Below the pieces are notes generated by a model that did not search any database, had not been told where the DNA came from, and was given only the letters and a program-made list of their open reading frames with translations. Below are positions 27,944 to 37,764 of a stretch of DNA of 64,000 nucleotides, piece after piece. Source of the DNA: an uncultured Alphaproteobacteria bacterium (GTDB taxonomy: Bacteria; Pseudomonadota; Alphaproteobacteria; HIMB59; GCA-002718135); NCBI GenBank assembly GCA_902525035.1, contig CABZFN010000007.1, forward strand, positions 1 to 64,000. Direction: 5' to 3'. The stretch's first letter is position 1, and every line of letters starts with the position of its first letter. A program made the translations under genes and the position numbers.

Positions 27944-30088
27944 GTGTTTGACCTATCAAAATTACTTAAATCTATACATCTATCAAGATTATCTTTTTAT
28001 TTTTTAATCTTTTTAATCATATTGAGTTTTTCGATCACATTCTACTTAATGCTTCCAAATAACGATTTAGTAAAAGATCCAAGAAGATTACAATTTTTTT
28101 TGTTGGCGGATGTAATTTTTGTTATTTTATTGATTTCTATAATTATTAGACAAATTGTTCTGATTTTAGTGAGAAGAAGAAAAAGTTATGATGAATCTCG
28201 ATTATATATAAAATTTGTAAATTTATTTGCTGCAATGGCTTTAGGACCAGCAATTGGTTTAGTTATTATAACATCACTATTCTTTAATTTAGAATTAAGA
28301 ACTTGGTATGGAGATGCTGTAAGGGATGCGGTTGTCAATTCTAATATAGTAGCAAGAAATTATGAAAATGAAATACAGGCAGAAATTGTGTCTGATACTC
28401 AGTTAATTATGAGAGAGATATTAAAAGTGTCTCAAAATAATGAGGTTGATATTCAGTCAATTAGAACAGCCTTAAGTGAATTCATTAACTTAAGAACAAT
28501 TTCAAGTATTTATATTTTTAATATGGAAGGCGATATATATTTAAGTTTAAAAGATCCTGATAATAAAAATTTTTCTGTGCCATCCAATGAAATATTTAAG
28601 ATTGTTAATCAAAATCGTGTTTATATTTTTCAATTAAATAAAAATTCTATTACTGCTTATAAAAAAATAAATTTTTTAAATGATGTTTACATGCAGGTTA
28701 ATAGAAATCTTAACACTAATATTTGGGATCATATTAGTGCTACAAAAGAAGCATTTGATATTTATACCATGAAAGAAGAAGAAAGTTCAGGAATTCAAAT
28801 AACTTATTCAATGATATTTGTTCTTTTTTCTATTTGTTTTATTTTAGTGGCTATTTTAATTGGTTTTAATTTGGCAAGTAATCTTAGTAAACCAATTACC
28901 AATTTAATTAAATCCGCAAACAAAATATCAGAGGGAAACTTTGATGCTAAAGTTAGTGAAACAGATCAATTTCAGGAGATTAAAGTATTACTAACATCTT
29001 ATAATAAAATGATTTCTGAAATAGAGAATAAACAAAATGAATTAATATCAAAAAGTCAAGAAGATGAAGAAAAAAGAATTTTTATTGAGGCGATTTTAAG
29101 TCTATTAACAATCGGTGTTATTTCTTTAGATAAAGATTTTAATATTTTATTATTCAATAAAACTTTAACAAAACTATTTAAAAATACTAAAACTTTTAAA
29201 ATAAATGATAATTTTCTTACCTATTTCCCTGAATGGAAAAAAATATTTGAGAATTTTGAAACTTCAAATAAAGTATTATTAAATTTTCAGTACGATTTTA
29301 CATTATATGATGATCAAAGAAACTTTAATATTAGAGTTATTAAAGAAATTAATGATAATAAAGTTGAGGGATATGTTGTTGCTTTAGATGATGCTACATC
29401 TCTAATATTAGCAGAAAAACATGCAGCTTGGTCTGATATAGCAAGAAAGATAGCCCACGAGGTTAAAAATCCCCTCACTCCTATTAAACTTTCTGCTGAA
29501 AGAATAGAAAAGAAAATTTTAGACGCAAAAACAGGTAAAGAGGATATTTCGCTATTAACTAAAACAATATCAAGACAAGTAGATGATATTGGAAAGTTAG
29601 TTGATGAATTTTCATCTTTTGCTAGAATGCCTGAAGCAGAAATTAAACTTGATAACTTATCAAAATGTTTAGAAGAGGCTTACATACTCTATTTTAATAC
29701 AAGGAAGGATATAAAGTTTAATTTAATTAAACCTGAAAATGATATTTATTTTCACTTTGATACCCTTCAAATTTCAAGATGTTTTAATAATTTAATTAAA
29801 AATGCTATTGAAGCTGTGGAAAAGATACCAAACCCTGCAGTTGAAGTATTAATGACAACTGATGCTAAAGATATAAAAATAGAAATAAAAGATAATGGTG
29901 TAGGAATTGATGAACAAATGTTGAGTAAAATTTTTGAGCCCTATTTTACAACTAAAACGAAAGGAACTGGCCTTGGATTATCTATAGTAAAAAGAATTAT
30001 TGAAGATCATGGCGGAAAAATAAAAATTGAAAAAAATAAAAATATGGCAGGAACAAAATCAGTAATTAATTTTGAATACAATGCATAA
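27944..30088 (+). CDS. ntrY: Sensor histidine kinase NtrY
   Basis: NtrY is the membrane kinase partner of NtrX. The 714-residue protein has several N-terminal transmembrane helices (residues about 15-35, 48-68 and 90-112), a periplasmic region and another helix near residue 290. A HAMP-like segment (SNLSKPITNLIKSANKISEG) and a PAS-like region come next. The kinase core has the phosphorylated His in ARKIAHEVKNPLTPIKLSAE, the N-box NLIKNAIEAV and the G-boxes DNGVGIDEQM and TKGTGLGLSIVKRI. The start codon is GTG. It overlaps ntrX. Confidence 0.95.
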   Translation: MFDLSKLLKSIHLSRLSFYFLIFLIILSFSITFYLMLPNNDLVKDPRRLQFFLLADVIFVILLISIIIRQIVLILVRRRKSYDESRLYIKFVNLFAAMALGPAIGLVIITSLFFNLELRTWYGDAVRDAVVNSNIVARNYENEIQAEIVSDTQLIMREILKVSQNNEVDIQSIRTALSEFINLRTISSIYIFNMEGDIYLSLKDPDNKNFSVPSNEIFKIVNQNRVYIFQLNKNSITAYKKINFLNDVYMQVNRNLNTNIWDHISATKEAFDIYTMKEEESSGIQITYSMIFVLFSICFILVAILIGFNLASNLSKPITNLIKSANKISEGNFDAKVSETDQFQEIKVLLTSYNKMISEIENKQNELISKSQEDEEKRIFIEAILSLLTIGVISLDKDFNILLFNKTLTKLFKNTKTFKINDNFLTYFPEWKKIFENFETSNKVLLNFQYDFTLYDDQRNFNIRVIKEINDNKVEGYVVALDDATSLILAEKHAAWSDIARKIAHEVKNPLTPIKLSAERIEKKILDAKTGKEDISLLTKTISRQVDDIGKLVDEFSSFARMPEAEIKLDNLSKCLEEAYILYFNTRKDIKFNLIKPENDIYFHFDTLQISRCFNNLIKNAIEAVEKIPNPAVEVLMTTDAKDIKIEIKDNGVGIDEQMLSKIFEPYFTTKTKGTGLGLSIVKRIIEDHGGKIKIEKNKNMAGTKSVINFEYNA

Positions 30089-31412
30089 AGTTTTAATTAT
30101 TGATGATGAAAAGGATATTTGCTTTCTCATCTCAGAAATTTTAAAAGATGAAAATTATAATACTTCAATTGCTCTTAATTCAGATGAAGCAATTAGTAAA
30201 TTCAATGAAATTAACCCCGATTTAGTTATTTTAGATGTATGGCTATCTAACAGTAAATTAGATGGTATTGAAATTTTAAAAGAATTTAAATCAATTGATA
30301 GCAATATTCCAATTATTATTATAAGTGGTCATGGAACTGTTGATCTTGCAGTAAAATCTATAAAAAATGGAGCGTACGACTTTTTAGAAAAGCCATTTAA
30401 CAGTGATAAATTAATTATTCTTACTAAGAGAGCAATTGAAAGTTCATCATTATTGACTGAAAATAAAAATTTAAAAGATACCTTAATTAAAACAACACCA
30501 TTGATAGGAAATTCAGAATTTATTAAAAAAATTAATAAACATTTAAGTGAGCAAAGCTCAAGCAATTCTAGATTATTAATTGAAGGACCATTTGGAACAG
30601 GAAAAAAACATTTTACAAATTTAATACATCAAAATTCAAAATATAGAGATAAGCTTCCTATATCAATTGATTTAAAAAAACTAACAAACGAAGCATTGGA
30701 TAATATGTTTGCAGAAAATAAAAATGCAATTAATGAAAATATATTTTATCGATCAAACAATAATACATTAATACTGCTTAATATTGAAACTCTACCAAAT
30801 ATTTATCAAAAAAAACTCTTAAATTTTCTTGAAAACAAAAAATTTTTTGAAGATCTTGCTATTAAATTAAATCATAAAATTATTACAATTACTGAGAAAA
30901 ATTTAGAAATAGAAATTGAAAAAGGTAATTTTATTAAAAGATTATATGATAGAATTTCAACAGATTTTATCAGATTTAAATCTCTCTCTGATAGAAGAGA
31001 TGATGTTCTTCCTATTCTTAATTTTTACTTAAATGAAAAAAGTGGAGGAAATTTAATTTTTAAATTTTCTTCTAAAGCATTAACAAAGTTACAAATGTAC
31101 GATTGGCCTGGAAATATATCTCAATTAATTAATTATGTAGAGAAAAGTCTAATTCTTAATCAAGATCAAAATATAAAAGAGTTGGAAGTTGATGATTTAG
31201 CTCTGCAAATGGGAGATGAAACTGCGTCAAATTCTTCAAATAATTCATTGGATTTATCTCTTAAAGAAGCCAGATCTGAGTTTGAAAAAAATTATTTGGT
31301 ATCGCAAATTAAGAGATTTAATGGTAATATAACTAAAGTATCTGAATTTACAGGTATGGAGAGAACTGCTCTTTATAGAAAATTTAAATCACTAAATATA
31401 AAAGTAGAATAA
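30081..31412 (+). CDS. ntrX: NtrX response regulator with a degenerate AAA+ domain
   Basis: The receiver domain (residues about 1-120) keeps the acidic pocket and the phosphorylated Asp (LVILDVW, residue 52) and the switch Lys (FLEKPF). A Walker A-like GPFGTGKK follows. The sigma-54 contact motif GAFTGA is missing, and the Walker B acidic pair is replaced (NTLILLNIE). A Fis-type helix-turn-helix (NITKVSEFTGMERTALYRKF) ends the protein. It is therefore likely a DNA-binding regulator that does not activate sigma-54. I preferred the ATG three codons after a possible TTG start. NtrYX are known for nitrogen, redox and envelope control. Confidence 0.92.
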   Translation: MHKVLIIDDEKDICFLISEILKDENYNTSIALNSDEAISKFNEINPDLVILDVWLSNSKLDGIEILKEFKSIDSNIPIIIISGHGTVDLAVKSIKNGAYDFLEKPFNSDKLIILTKRAIESSSLLTENKNLKDTLIKTTPLIGNSEFIKKINKHLSEQSSSNSRLLIEGPFGTGKKHFTNLIHQNSKYRDKLPISIDLKKLTNEALDNMFAENKNAINENIFYRSNNNTLILLNIETLPNIYQKKLLNFLENKKFFEDLAIKLNHKIITITEKNLEIEIEKGNFIKRLYDRISTDFIRFKSLSDRRDDVLPILNFYLNEKSGGNLIFKFSSKALTKLQMYDWPGNISQLINYVEKSLILNQDQNIKELEVDDLALQMGDETASNSSNNSLDLSLKEARSEFEKNYLVSQIKRFNGNITKVSEFTGMERTALYRKFKSLNIKVE

Positions 31413-31419
31413 CTAATCA

Positions 31420-32784
31420 ATGAAAACAATTATATGTGGTGCTGGCGATGTTGGATATAGTATAGCTGATAAACTATCACATGAAAATTTTGAAGTTACA
31501 GTTATTGATGAAGATGAAAATAGATTAAATAAAGTTTCTGAAAACTTGGATGTAAAAACAATAAATGGTATTCCTAGTATGCCATCAGTTTTAGATAGTG
31601 CCGGGGCAAATGAATGTGAAATACTAATTGCAGTTACTAAGAGTGATGAAACTAATATGGTCACATGTCAGATTGGTCATTCTTTATTCAAAATAAAAAA
31701 GAAAATTGCAAGAATAAGACAACAAGATTATTTAAAAAATGATTGGAAAAATTTATATAATGATGAAAATTTTCCAATAGATGCAATTATTTCTCCCGAA
31801 CAAGAAGTTGCTAAGGGTATATTTAGAAGATTAATTTCTCCTGGCACAATAGACATGGTTGAATTATCAGATAAAAAATTGAAGTTAATTGGATTAAAGT
31901 GTGAGGATAATTTTTTACATTCAGGCCTATCTGTAAGAGAATTATCAGAAAAATTTTCTGATTATTTAGCTAACATAATGTTTATATTTAGAGGTGATCA
32001 AAAATTTACAGTAAATTCTTCAACTAAAATTGAAAAAAAAGATACCATCTTTCTAGTTGTGGAAACTGATAATTTGACAGACGTGTTATCTGAATTTGGT
32101 CATCAAGAATTGCAAGCAAAAAAGGCTGTGATTATTGGTGGAGGAAATATAGGATTTTCACTTGCACAATTAATTGAAAATTCTGAAACATATATAAAAA
32201 CTGAACTCATTGAAGCTAATAAAGAACGTGCTGAATTTCTTGCCTCAAATTTAGAAAATATCACAGTGACATGTGGAGACGGTCTGGACAATCAGATACT
32301 TGAGGAGGTAAACATATCAGATTCAGGCTACTGTATTTCAATTACAGAAGACGATGAAGTTAATATACTATCATCTTTACTAGCTAAAAGAGCAGGAGCT
32401 GATACATCAATAACTTTGATTAATAATAGTAATTATTCATCTTTGTTGTCTAATATTGGTGTTGATATGACTATAGATCCAAAAATAATAACAATTTCTA
32501 AAATTTTAGAAAAGGTTAGAGGTGTAAAAATAAGAAATGATTATTCTATAGGTGAAGGTTTTGGAGAGGTAATAGAGGCAGATATTCAGTCAGAATCATT
32601 TCTTTGTAATAAAAATCTAAAAGATTTAGAATTACCAAAAGGAATCCGTATTGGGTCAATTGTAAGAGATAAAAAAATTATAATCCCTAATAGTCAAACT
32701 GTTTTTAAAGAGAATGATGATGTTGTTTTTTTTGCTGAAACAAACTGCATAAAAAAACTTGAGAAACTTTTATCAAAAGTTTAA
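31420..32784 (+). CDS. trkA: Trk potassium uptake regulator TrkA
   Basis: TrkA is the cytoplasmic NAD-binding gating subunit of the Trk potassium transporter. The 454-residue protein has two RCK repeats. Each starts with a Rossmann fold (TIICGAGDVGYSIADKLS at the N-terminus and VIIGGGNIGFSLAQLIE near residue 228), and each is followed by a TrkA-C domain (for example LSDYLANIMFIF is replaced here by FSDYLANIMFIFRGDQKF). It lies seven bases after ntrX, the usual alphaproteobacterial order. The membrane subunit TrkH/TrkG is not in the window. Confidence 0.95.
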   Translation: MKTIICGAGDVGYSIADKLSHENFEVTVIDEDENRLNKVSENLDVKTINGIPSMPSVLDSAGANECEILIAVTKSDETNMVTCQIGHSLFKIKKKIARIRQQDYLKNDWKNLYNDENFPIDAIISPEQEVAKGIFRRLISPGTIDMVELSDKKLKLIGLKCEDNFLHSGLSVRELSEKFSDYLANIMFIFRGDQKFTVNSSTKIEKKDTIFLVVETDNLTDVLSEFGHQELQAKKAVIIGGGNIGFSLAQLIENSETYIKTELIEANKERAEFLASNLENITVTCGDGLDNQILEEVNISDSGYCISITEDDEVNILSSLLAKRAGADTSITLINNSNYSSLLSNIGVDMTIDPKIITISKILEKVRGVKIRNDYSIGEGFGEVIEADIQSESFLCNKNLKDLELPKGIRIGSIVRDKKIIIPNSQTVFKENDDVVFFAETNCIKKLEKLLSKV

Positions 32785-32788
32785 TCTA

Positions 32789-33634
32789 ATGCCAAATTTT
32801 GCTTTTATAAATAACAAATTTGTAAATTTTAAATCGGCAAAAATTCATATAGAGGATAGAGGATTGCAATTTGCTGATAGTGTTTATGAAGTTATCGCAG
32901 TTTTGAATAATAATTTAATTGATTTAGATTTTCATCTTAAGAGATTAAAATATTCTCTTCGTGAATTAGAAATTAAATTTACAATCAATAAAAAAAATTT
33001 AAATAATATTTTTCTAAATCTAATTAAGAAAAATAAAACGAGAAATGGTATAATATATTTACAAATTACAAGAGGTGTTCAATTTAGAGAACATAAATTT
33101 CAAAAAAATTTAATTCCAACTTTGATTGTATATACAAGAAATAAAACCTTTAACTTACCTGGAAAAGAATTTGTTGGAGTAAATACAATTACTTACCAAG
33201 ATCTTCGATGGAAAAGACGTGATATTAAAACAGTGAATTTACTTCCAAATATTATAGCAGCAAACATGGCCAAAAAGAAAAAAGCTTATGAGGCAATTTT
33301 AATACAAAATGGAAAAGTAACTGAGGGCACATCTTCCAATATTTGGATCATAAAAAAAAATAATTTAATAACTCATCCAGCTAACTCAGATATTTTAAAA
33401 GGAGTAACTAGAACATCTCTCTTAAAAATCATAAAAAAAACTAAACTTAAATTAGTAGAAAAACACTTTACTTATAAGCAATTATTTAATGCAGATGAAG
33501 TATTTTTAACAAGCTCTGGAAGTTTTATTACTCCTATTTTAAAAATTGATAATAAAGAAATTAATAATGGCAAAATTGGTAATATTACATTGAAACTAGC
33601 AGAAATGTATACTGAAGCATGTGTAAATGGATAA
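32789..33634 (+). CDS. dat: D-amino-acid / branched-chain type class IV aminotransferase
   Basis: This 281-residue PLP enzyme belongs to fold-type IV aminotransferases and resembles alphaproteobacterial D-alanine aminotransferases found next to trkA. Motifs include IEDRGLQFADSVYEVIAV, DLRWKRRDIKTVNLLPNIIA with the expected PLP Lys, and the phosphate-site EGTSSNIWII. I used the ATG giving MPNFAFINNKFVNF; an upstream in-frame start inside trkA would add ten non-conserved residues. D-alanine/D-glutamate supply for peptidoglycan is one role, but branched-chain substrates or aminodeoxychorismate lyase activity cannot be excluded. Confidence 0.85.
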   Translation: MPNFAFINNKFVNFKSAKIHIEDRGLQFADSVYEVIAVLNNNLIDLDFHLKRLKYSLRELEIKFTINKKNLNNIFLNLIKKNKTRNGIIYLQITRGVQFREHKFQKNLIPTLIVYTRNKTFNLPGKEFVGVNTITYQDLRWKRRDIKTVNLLPNIIAANMAKKKKAYEAILIQNGKVTEGTSSNIWIIKKNNLITHPANSDILKGVTRTSLLKIIKKTKLKLVEKHFTYKQLFNADEVFLTSSGSFITPILKIDNKEINNGKIGNITLKLAEMYTEACVNG

Positions 33635-34433
33635 TATAAAGCAAGAGGACATAGAGGACATTTGTTTTAACGTAAGTCATAATATTATCTTGCCAAAGTT
33701 TAAAAATTTATCAGACAATGAAATTAATTATAAAAATGGATCTGATTTAGTAACAGCAGCTGATATAGAAGCAGAAAAAGAATTAAAAAAAAATTTATTA
33801 AAAATTTTACCTACTTCAAATTTTATAGGTGAAGAGGAATATTCTAGAAATGAAAATATATTAAATTTTTATAACGAAGATAGATATTGTTGGACTGTTG
33901 ATCCAATAGATGGAACAACAAATTTTGCTAACGGTAGAGATAAATTTGCAATTATGATAGCCTTAACATTTAAAGAGAAAATTTTGCGTTCTTGGATATA
34001 TAAGCCACTAGAAAAAATTATGTGCTCGGCTATTGTAAATGAAGGTGCTTATATCAATAATAATAGAATCGTTACAAAAGGCACTAATATAATCGAAGAA
34101 ACTATAGGATCGATAAGTACAAAGTATTGGGAACCAGGATTTAAAGAAAGGTTAAAAATATTTAAAAATATATTTAAAGAAGTAAACTCTTATAGATGCA
34201 TTGGTTTTGAATATATTGATATAGGTATTGGAATTAGGAATTTTGCTATTTTATCAAAACTATCTCCCTGGGATCATATTCCTGGTATTCTTTTTGTTAG
34301 AGAAGCAGGTGGTGCTGACATTGATTTTGATAAAAATAAATATGACTTTACAAAGAAAAATAAGAATTTAATTGTAAGTAATTCAGAAGATTTGAATTTA
34401 AAAATTTTAGAAAAATTGGGAGAATATTCATGA
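33627..34433 (+). CDS. Inositol-monophosphatase family phosphatase
   Basis: This 268-residue protein has the metal-dependent sugar phosphatase signatures: FIGEEEY (metal Glu), the core motif VDPIDGTTNFANGRDKF, and the C-terminal SPWDHIPGILFVREAGGAD. Substrates in this family include inositol phosphate, histidinol phosphate and 3'-phosphoadenosine 5'-phosphate. The sequence does not decide between them. It overlaps the aminotransferase gene by eight bases and the next gene by four, so it is likely co-translated with both. Confidence 0.85.
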   Translation: MDNIKQEDIEDICFNVSHNIILPKFKNLSDNEINYKNGSDLVTAADIEAEKELKKNLLKILPTSNFIGEEEYSRNENILNFYNEDRYCWTVDPIDGTTNFANGRDKFAIMIALTFKEKILRSWIYKPLEKIMCSAIVNEGAYINNNRIVTKGTNIIEETIGSISTKYWEPGFKERLKIFKNIFKEVNSYRCIGFEYIDIGIGIRNFAILSKLSPWDHIPGILFVREAGGADIDFDKNKYDFTKKNKNLIVSNSEDLNLKILEKLGEYS

Positions 34434-35302
34434 GTATTAAAAATGTTTCTTTTATCGGCCTAGGAGTAATGGGTTATCCAATGGCAGGTCATCTTCAAAA
34501 AAATGGTTATAATGTTACTGTTTATAATAGAACGACTGCTAAAGCAGAAAAATGGGTAGAAGAATATAATGGCAGCATGGCTAAAACTCCTGGTGAAGCT
34601 TCTCAAAATTCAGAAATTGTTTTTATGTGTGTTGGACGTGATGAGGATATAATTGAAGTAATGGAAAGTGAAAGTGGAATTCTTTCAAAAGTAGCTGAAG
34701 GATCAATTATTGTTGACCACACAACAGCTTCCGCAGAGATATCAAGAAATTACTATCAAAAACTTAAAGATAAAAAATTAAGTTTTCTTGATGCCCCTGT
34801 ATCCGGTGGTCAAGCAGGTGCAGAAAATGGTGTTCTCTCTATTATGATAGGTGGGGATGAAAAAGATTATAATACAGTCAAACCAGTTCTCACATCTTAT
34901 GGCAAAGCGGTTGAACTTATAGGTCCATCTGGATCAGGTCAAATAGCTAAAATGATAAATCAAATTTGTATTGCAGGATTAGTTCAAGGTTTATCTGAAG
35001 CAATGGCTTTTGGAAAAAAATCAAATGTAGATATGGAAAAAGTCCTTAGTGTAATATCTAAGGGTGCTGCTCAATCATGGCAAATGGAAAATAGATATAG
35101 AACAATGCTTGATGGCAAGTTTGATTATGGGTTTGCAGTTGATTGGATGCGTAAAGATTTATCAATTTGTTTTAATGAAGCTAATAAAAATGGTGCAATT
35201 CTTCCTGTTACAAAAATAGTTGATAAATACTATGAAGAAGTTCAAAAAAATGGTGGCAATAGGTTTGATACATCATCCCTCATGACTCTTGTAGATAAAT
35301 AA
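34430..35302 (+). CDS. 3-hydroxyisobutyrate dehydrogenase family oxidoreductase
   Basis: This 290-residue NAD(P)-dependent beta-hydroxyacid dehydrogenase shows the N-terminal dinucleotide motif FIGLGVMGYPMAGHLQKNGY. The substrate loop is DAPVSGGQAGAENGVLSIMI, and the catalytic-Lys segment is SGQIAKMINQICIAG. Possible substrates are 3-hydroxyisobutyrate, tartronate semialdehyde/glycerate or succinic semialdehyde. The context (aminotransferase, phosphatase, exporter) does not settle it. It overlaps the phosphatase gene by four bases and abuts the EamA gene. Confidence 0.85.
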   Translation: MSIKNVSFIGLGVMGYPMAGHLQKNGYNVTVYNRTTAKAEKWVEEYNGSMAKTPGEASQNSEIVFMCVGRDEDIIEVMESESGILSKVAEGSIIVDHTTASAEISRNYYQKLKDKKLSFLDAPVSGGQAGAENGVLSIMIGGDEKDYNTVKPVLTSYGKAVELIGPSGSGQIAKMINQICIAGLVQGLSEAMAFGKKSNVDMEKVLSVISKGAAQSWQMENRYRTMLDGKFDYGFAVDWMRKDLSICFNEANKNGAILPVTKIVDKYYEEVQKNGGNRFDTSSLMTLVDK

Positions 35303-36217
35303 ATGTCAAAAAACTTAATGTTAGCAGTAATATTGTTAACAGCTTCCTCTTTATTTTGGTCAGGAAATTTTTTTTTTGGAAAAGTTGCTCATTTAACTGA
35401 TATTTCACCTTTTAAATTAAGTTTTTTTAGATGGTCTTTAGCTATGATTTTACTATTACCTTTCACTATTAAAAATATTTTAGAAAATTTAAAATATTAC
35501 AAAGAAAACTTTTTACTGATGACTACATTAAGTATTTTAAGTGTTACAATTTTTAATTCCTTTACATATATTTCTCTGCAGACAACTTTAGTTTTAAATT
35601 CAACTATAATGGCATCTACTGCACCTGTAATTATGATTGGTTTTTCTTGGCTAATGTTTCGAACTAAAATCTCGAAACTTCAACTAATTGGTATAATTTT
35701 ATCTTTATTAGGTGCTATAGCAATAATTTTAAAAGGAAATTTAAATAATTTATATACCCTTAATTTTACTATTGGAGATATATGGATGTTTGCTGCTGTA
35801 ATATCTTGGTGCTTGTATTCCGTATTATTAAAAAAGATGGATACTTCAATCCCTCAGTTAGCAAGCTTAGAAGTAATGATTATTATTGGCTTATTTTTTA
35901 TTATTCCTTTTTATCTTTTTGAGTCTTTTAATGGTACCTTTTTACTTTCATCAACATATGATTTTTTTATTATTATTTACGTTGCTATCTTTGCAAGTAT
36001 TGCTGCTTTTTTTGCTTGGAATAAGGGTGTCTATTTAATTGGGCCAAATAGAGCTGGTTTATTTTTACATTTTATACCTGTCTTTGCTGCAATTTGGGCA
36101 ATAACTTTTTTAAATGAGAGTTTTGCAATATTTCATATTGTAGGTGTTTTTTTTATAATTACAGGGATTATATTATCTAATATAAGATTTAAAAATGAAC
36201 AAAATAGTCAAAACTGA
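35303..36217 (+). CDS. EamA/DMT family membrane transporter
   Basis: This 304-residue protein has ten predicted hydrophobic helices in two repeats of five, the drug/metabolite transporter layout. The two EamA repeats start around residues 7 (AVILLTASSLFWSGNFFFGK) and 155 (GDIWMFAAVISWCLYSVLLK). Conserved end-of-repeat segments such as GIILSLLGAIAIILKGN and GVFFIITGIILSNIR are clear. The family exports amino acids, nucleosides or drugs; the substrate is unknown. It directly follows a dehydrogenase gene and overlaps msrB by 23 bases. Confidence 0.88.
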   Translation: MSKNLMLAVILLTASSLFWSGNFFFGKVAHLTDISPFKLSFFRWSLAMILLLPFTIKNILENLKYYKENFLLMTTLSILSVTIFNSFTYISLQTTLVLNSTIMASTAPVIMIGFSWLMFRTKISKLQLIGIILSLLGAIAIILKGNLNNLYTLNFTIGDIWMFAAVISWCLYSVLLKKMDTSIPQLASLEVMIIIGLFFIIPFYLFESFNGTFLLSSTYDFFIIIYVAIFASIAAFFAWNKGVYLIGPNRAGLFLHFIPVFAAIWAITFLNESFAIFHIVGVFFIITGIILSNIRFKNEQNSQN

Positions 36218-36590
36218 TCAGGAATGGAAATCTCTTCTCACAGAAGATGAATATTATGTAACAAGACAAAAGGGAACAGAACCTCCTTTCTCGGGTAAAA
36301 ATTTTAAAATTATTAATAGCGGTATTTTTAAATGTAAATGCTGTGGCAATGAATTATTTAATAGTTCTACAAAATATGATTCTTATTGCGGATGGCCAAG
36401 TTTTTTTGAACAAATATCGCCCAAAGCAATTAAAACAGAGACTGATCGATCTCATGGAATGGTGCGTATTGAAATTATGTGTGCCAAATGTGATGCCCAT
36501 TTAGGCCATGTCTTTGATGATGGCCCAGAGCCTACGGGAAAAAGATACTGTGTAAATTCTCTTTCTATCAATTACGAAGAGTTTGAATAA
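36195..36590 (+). CDS. msrB: Peptide methionine-(R)-sulfoxide reductase MsrB
   Basis: MsrB repairs oxidised methionine (R-epimer) in proteins. The 131-residue protein starts with the typical EWKSLLTEDEYYVTRQKGTE and has two CxxC zinc pairs (CKCCGNELF and CAKCDAHLGHVFDDGPEP). The C-terminal RYCVNSLSIN contains the catalytic Cys. All key residues are present. It overlaps the EamA gene by 23 bases and the MFS gene by eight, so the three genes appear to be one unit. Confidence 0.95.
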   Translation: MNKIVKTDQEWKSLLTEDEYYVTRQKGTEPPFSGKNFKIINSGIFKCKCCGNELFNSSTKYDSYCGWPSFFEQISPKAIKTETDRSHGMVRIEIMCAKCDAHLGHVFDDGPEPTGKRYCVNSLSINYEEFE

Positions 36591-37764
36591 TACTTTTTAT
36601 ACACTCCTATTTTCATCAATAGGTCACGCACTCATGCATATGTTTGCAGCATTTTATTTTGTGATTATTTTGACCATTGAAAAAGAATGGAATATTTCTT
36701 ACGATCAATTAATTAGATTATGGTCTCTTGGAGCTCTACTCATTGGTTTAGGAGCAATTCCTTTTGGGTGGTTGAGTGATAAATGGTCTCGTTCAGGAAC
36801 AATGACAATTATGTTTATTGGAATGGGATTAGCGTCCATTTTATGTGGTTTGAGCACATCAGTTTCTTTTTTATTTTTTTCTTTATCACTTCTTGGACTT
36901 TTCTGTTCAATTTATCATCCTGTTGGAATTCCCTGGGTTATACATGCAGCCAACAAACAAGGAAGAGCTTTAGGCGTAAATGGAATTTTTGGTGGAGTAG
37001 GGATAGGATCTGGAGCATTTGTAGCTGGTACTCTGACTGAATTACTTAATTGGCAACTAGCATTTATTTTACCAGGTTTAATATCTATAATTATTGGATT
37101 TATTCTTATTTACTTAATATTAATTGATAAAATATCTTACAAAAATTATTTTATTAAAAATGATCAGCAAGATCATTCACGTAACGAAATGATTCTGATT
37201 GCTTTAATAATGCTATTGTCAATGTTTGCTCTTGGATTATCTTTTCATAATATGCAAACAGCCTTACCAAAAGTTTTTGAAATACGAATTGGTAATGTAA
37301 ACTCTATTCAAATTGGATTTATGATAGCAGTTATCTATTTTATCTCTGGTGCTACAACATTTGTTGGAGGATTACTTGCTGATCGTTTTAATCTAAAAAC
37401 TATTTACTTGATTGGTATATTTCTACAATTTCCATGCTATCTTGGCATAGCATACATATCCGGCTACTCCCTTGTGGTATTATGTATTCTAGCAGCTGTA
37501 TTCAATGCTAGTATTCTTCCTACAGAAAACCTCTTACTTGGTAAATTTACACCACAAAAATATCATGGTGTTGTATACGGAATTAAGTTTATTCTCGCAT
37601 TTGGATCGGGACCAATTTCGGTATACTTAATTTCAGAAATATATTCAATTACTCTAGAATTTACTTATTTATTTTTAATTAATGCAGTAATGATGACTTT
37701 AGTTTCAATATTTATTATTTTTTTACCAATTCAATATAAAAATAATATTATTACTCAGGATTAG
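36583..37764 (+). CDS. Major facilitator superfamily transporter
   Basis: This 393-residue protein has about 12 hydrophobic helices and the MFS loop motif between helices 2 and 3 as GWLSDKWSRSG, repeated in the second half as GGLLADRFNLK. The substrate cannot be inferred. The start is a TTG inside the msrB end; no better ATG is nearby. It is the last gene of the plus-strand run that begins at ntrY and overlaps the small convergent gene by 14 bases. Confidence 0.85.
   Translation: MNNTFYTLLFSSIGHALMHMFAAFYFVIILTIEKEWNISYDQLIRLWSLGALLIGLGAIPFGWLSDKWSRSGTMTIMFIGMGLASILCGLSTSVSFLFFSLSLLGLFCSIYHPVGIPWVIHAANKQGRALGVNGIFGGVGIGSGAFVAGTLTELLNWQLAFILPGLISIIIGFILIYLILIDKISYKNYFIKNDQQDHSRNEMILIALIMLLSMFALGLSFHNMQTALPKVFEIRIGNVNSIQIGFMIAVIYFISGATTFVGGLLADRFNLKTIYLIGIFLQFPCYLGIAYISGYSLVVLCILAAVFNASILPTENLLLGKFTPQKYHGVVYGIKFILAFGSGPISVYLISEIYSITLEFTYLFLINAVMMTLVSIFIIFLPIQYKNNIITQD

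Noticed and set aside
36783..37040. Plus-strand open frame within the MFS gene
   Set aside because: It is out of frame with a clear 12-helix carrier and is rich in Trp/Phe from frame-shifted codons.
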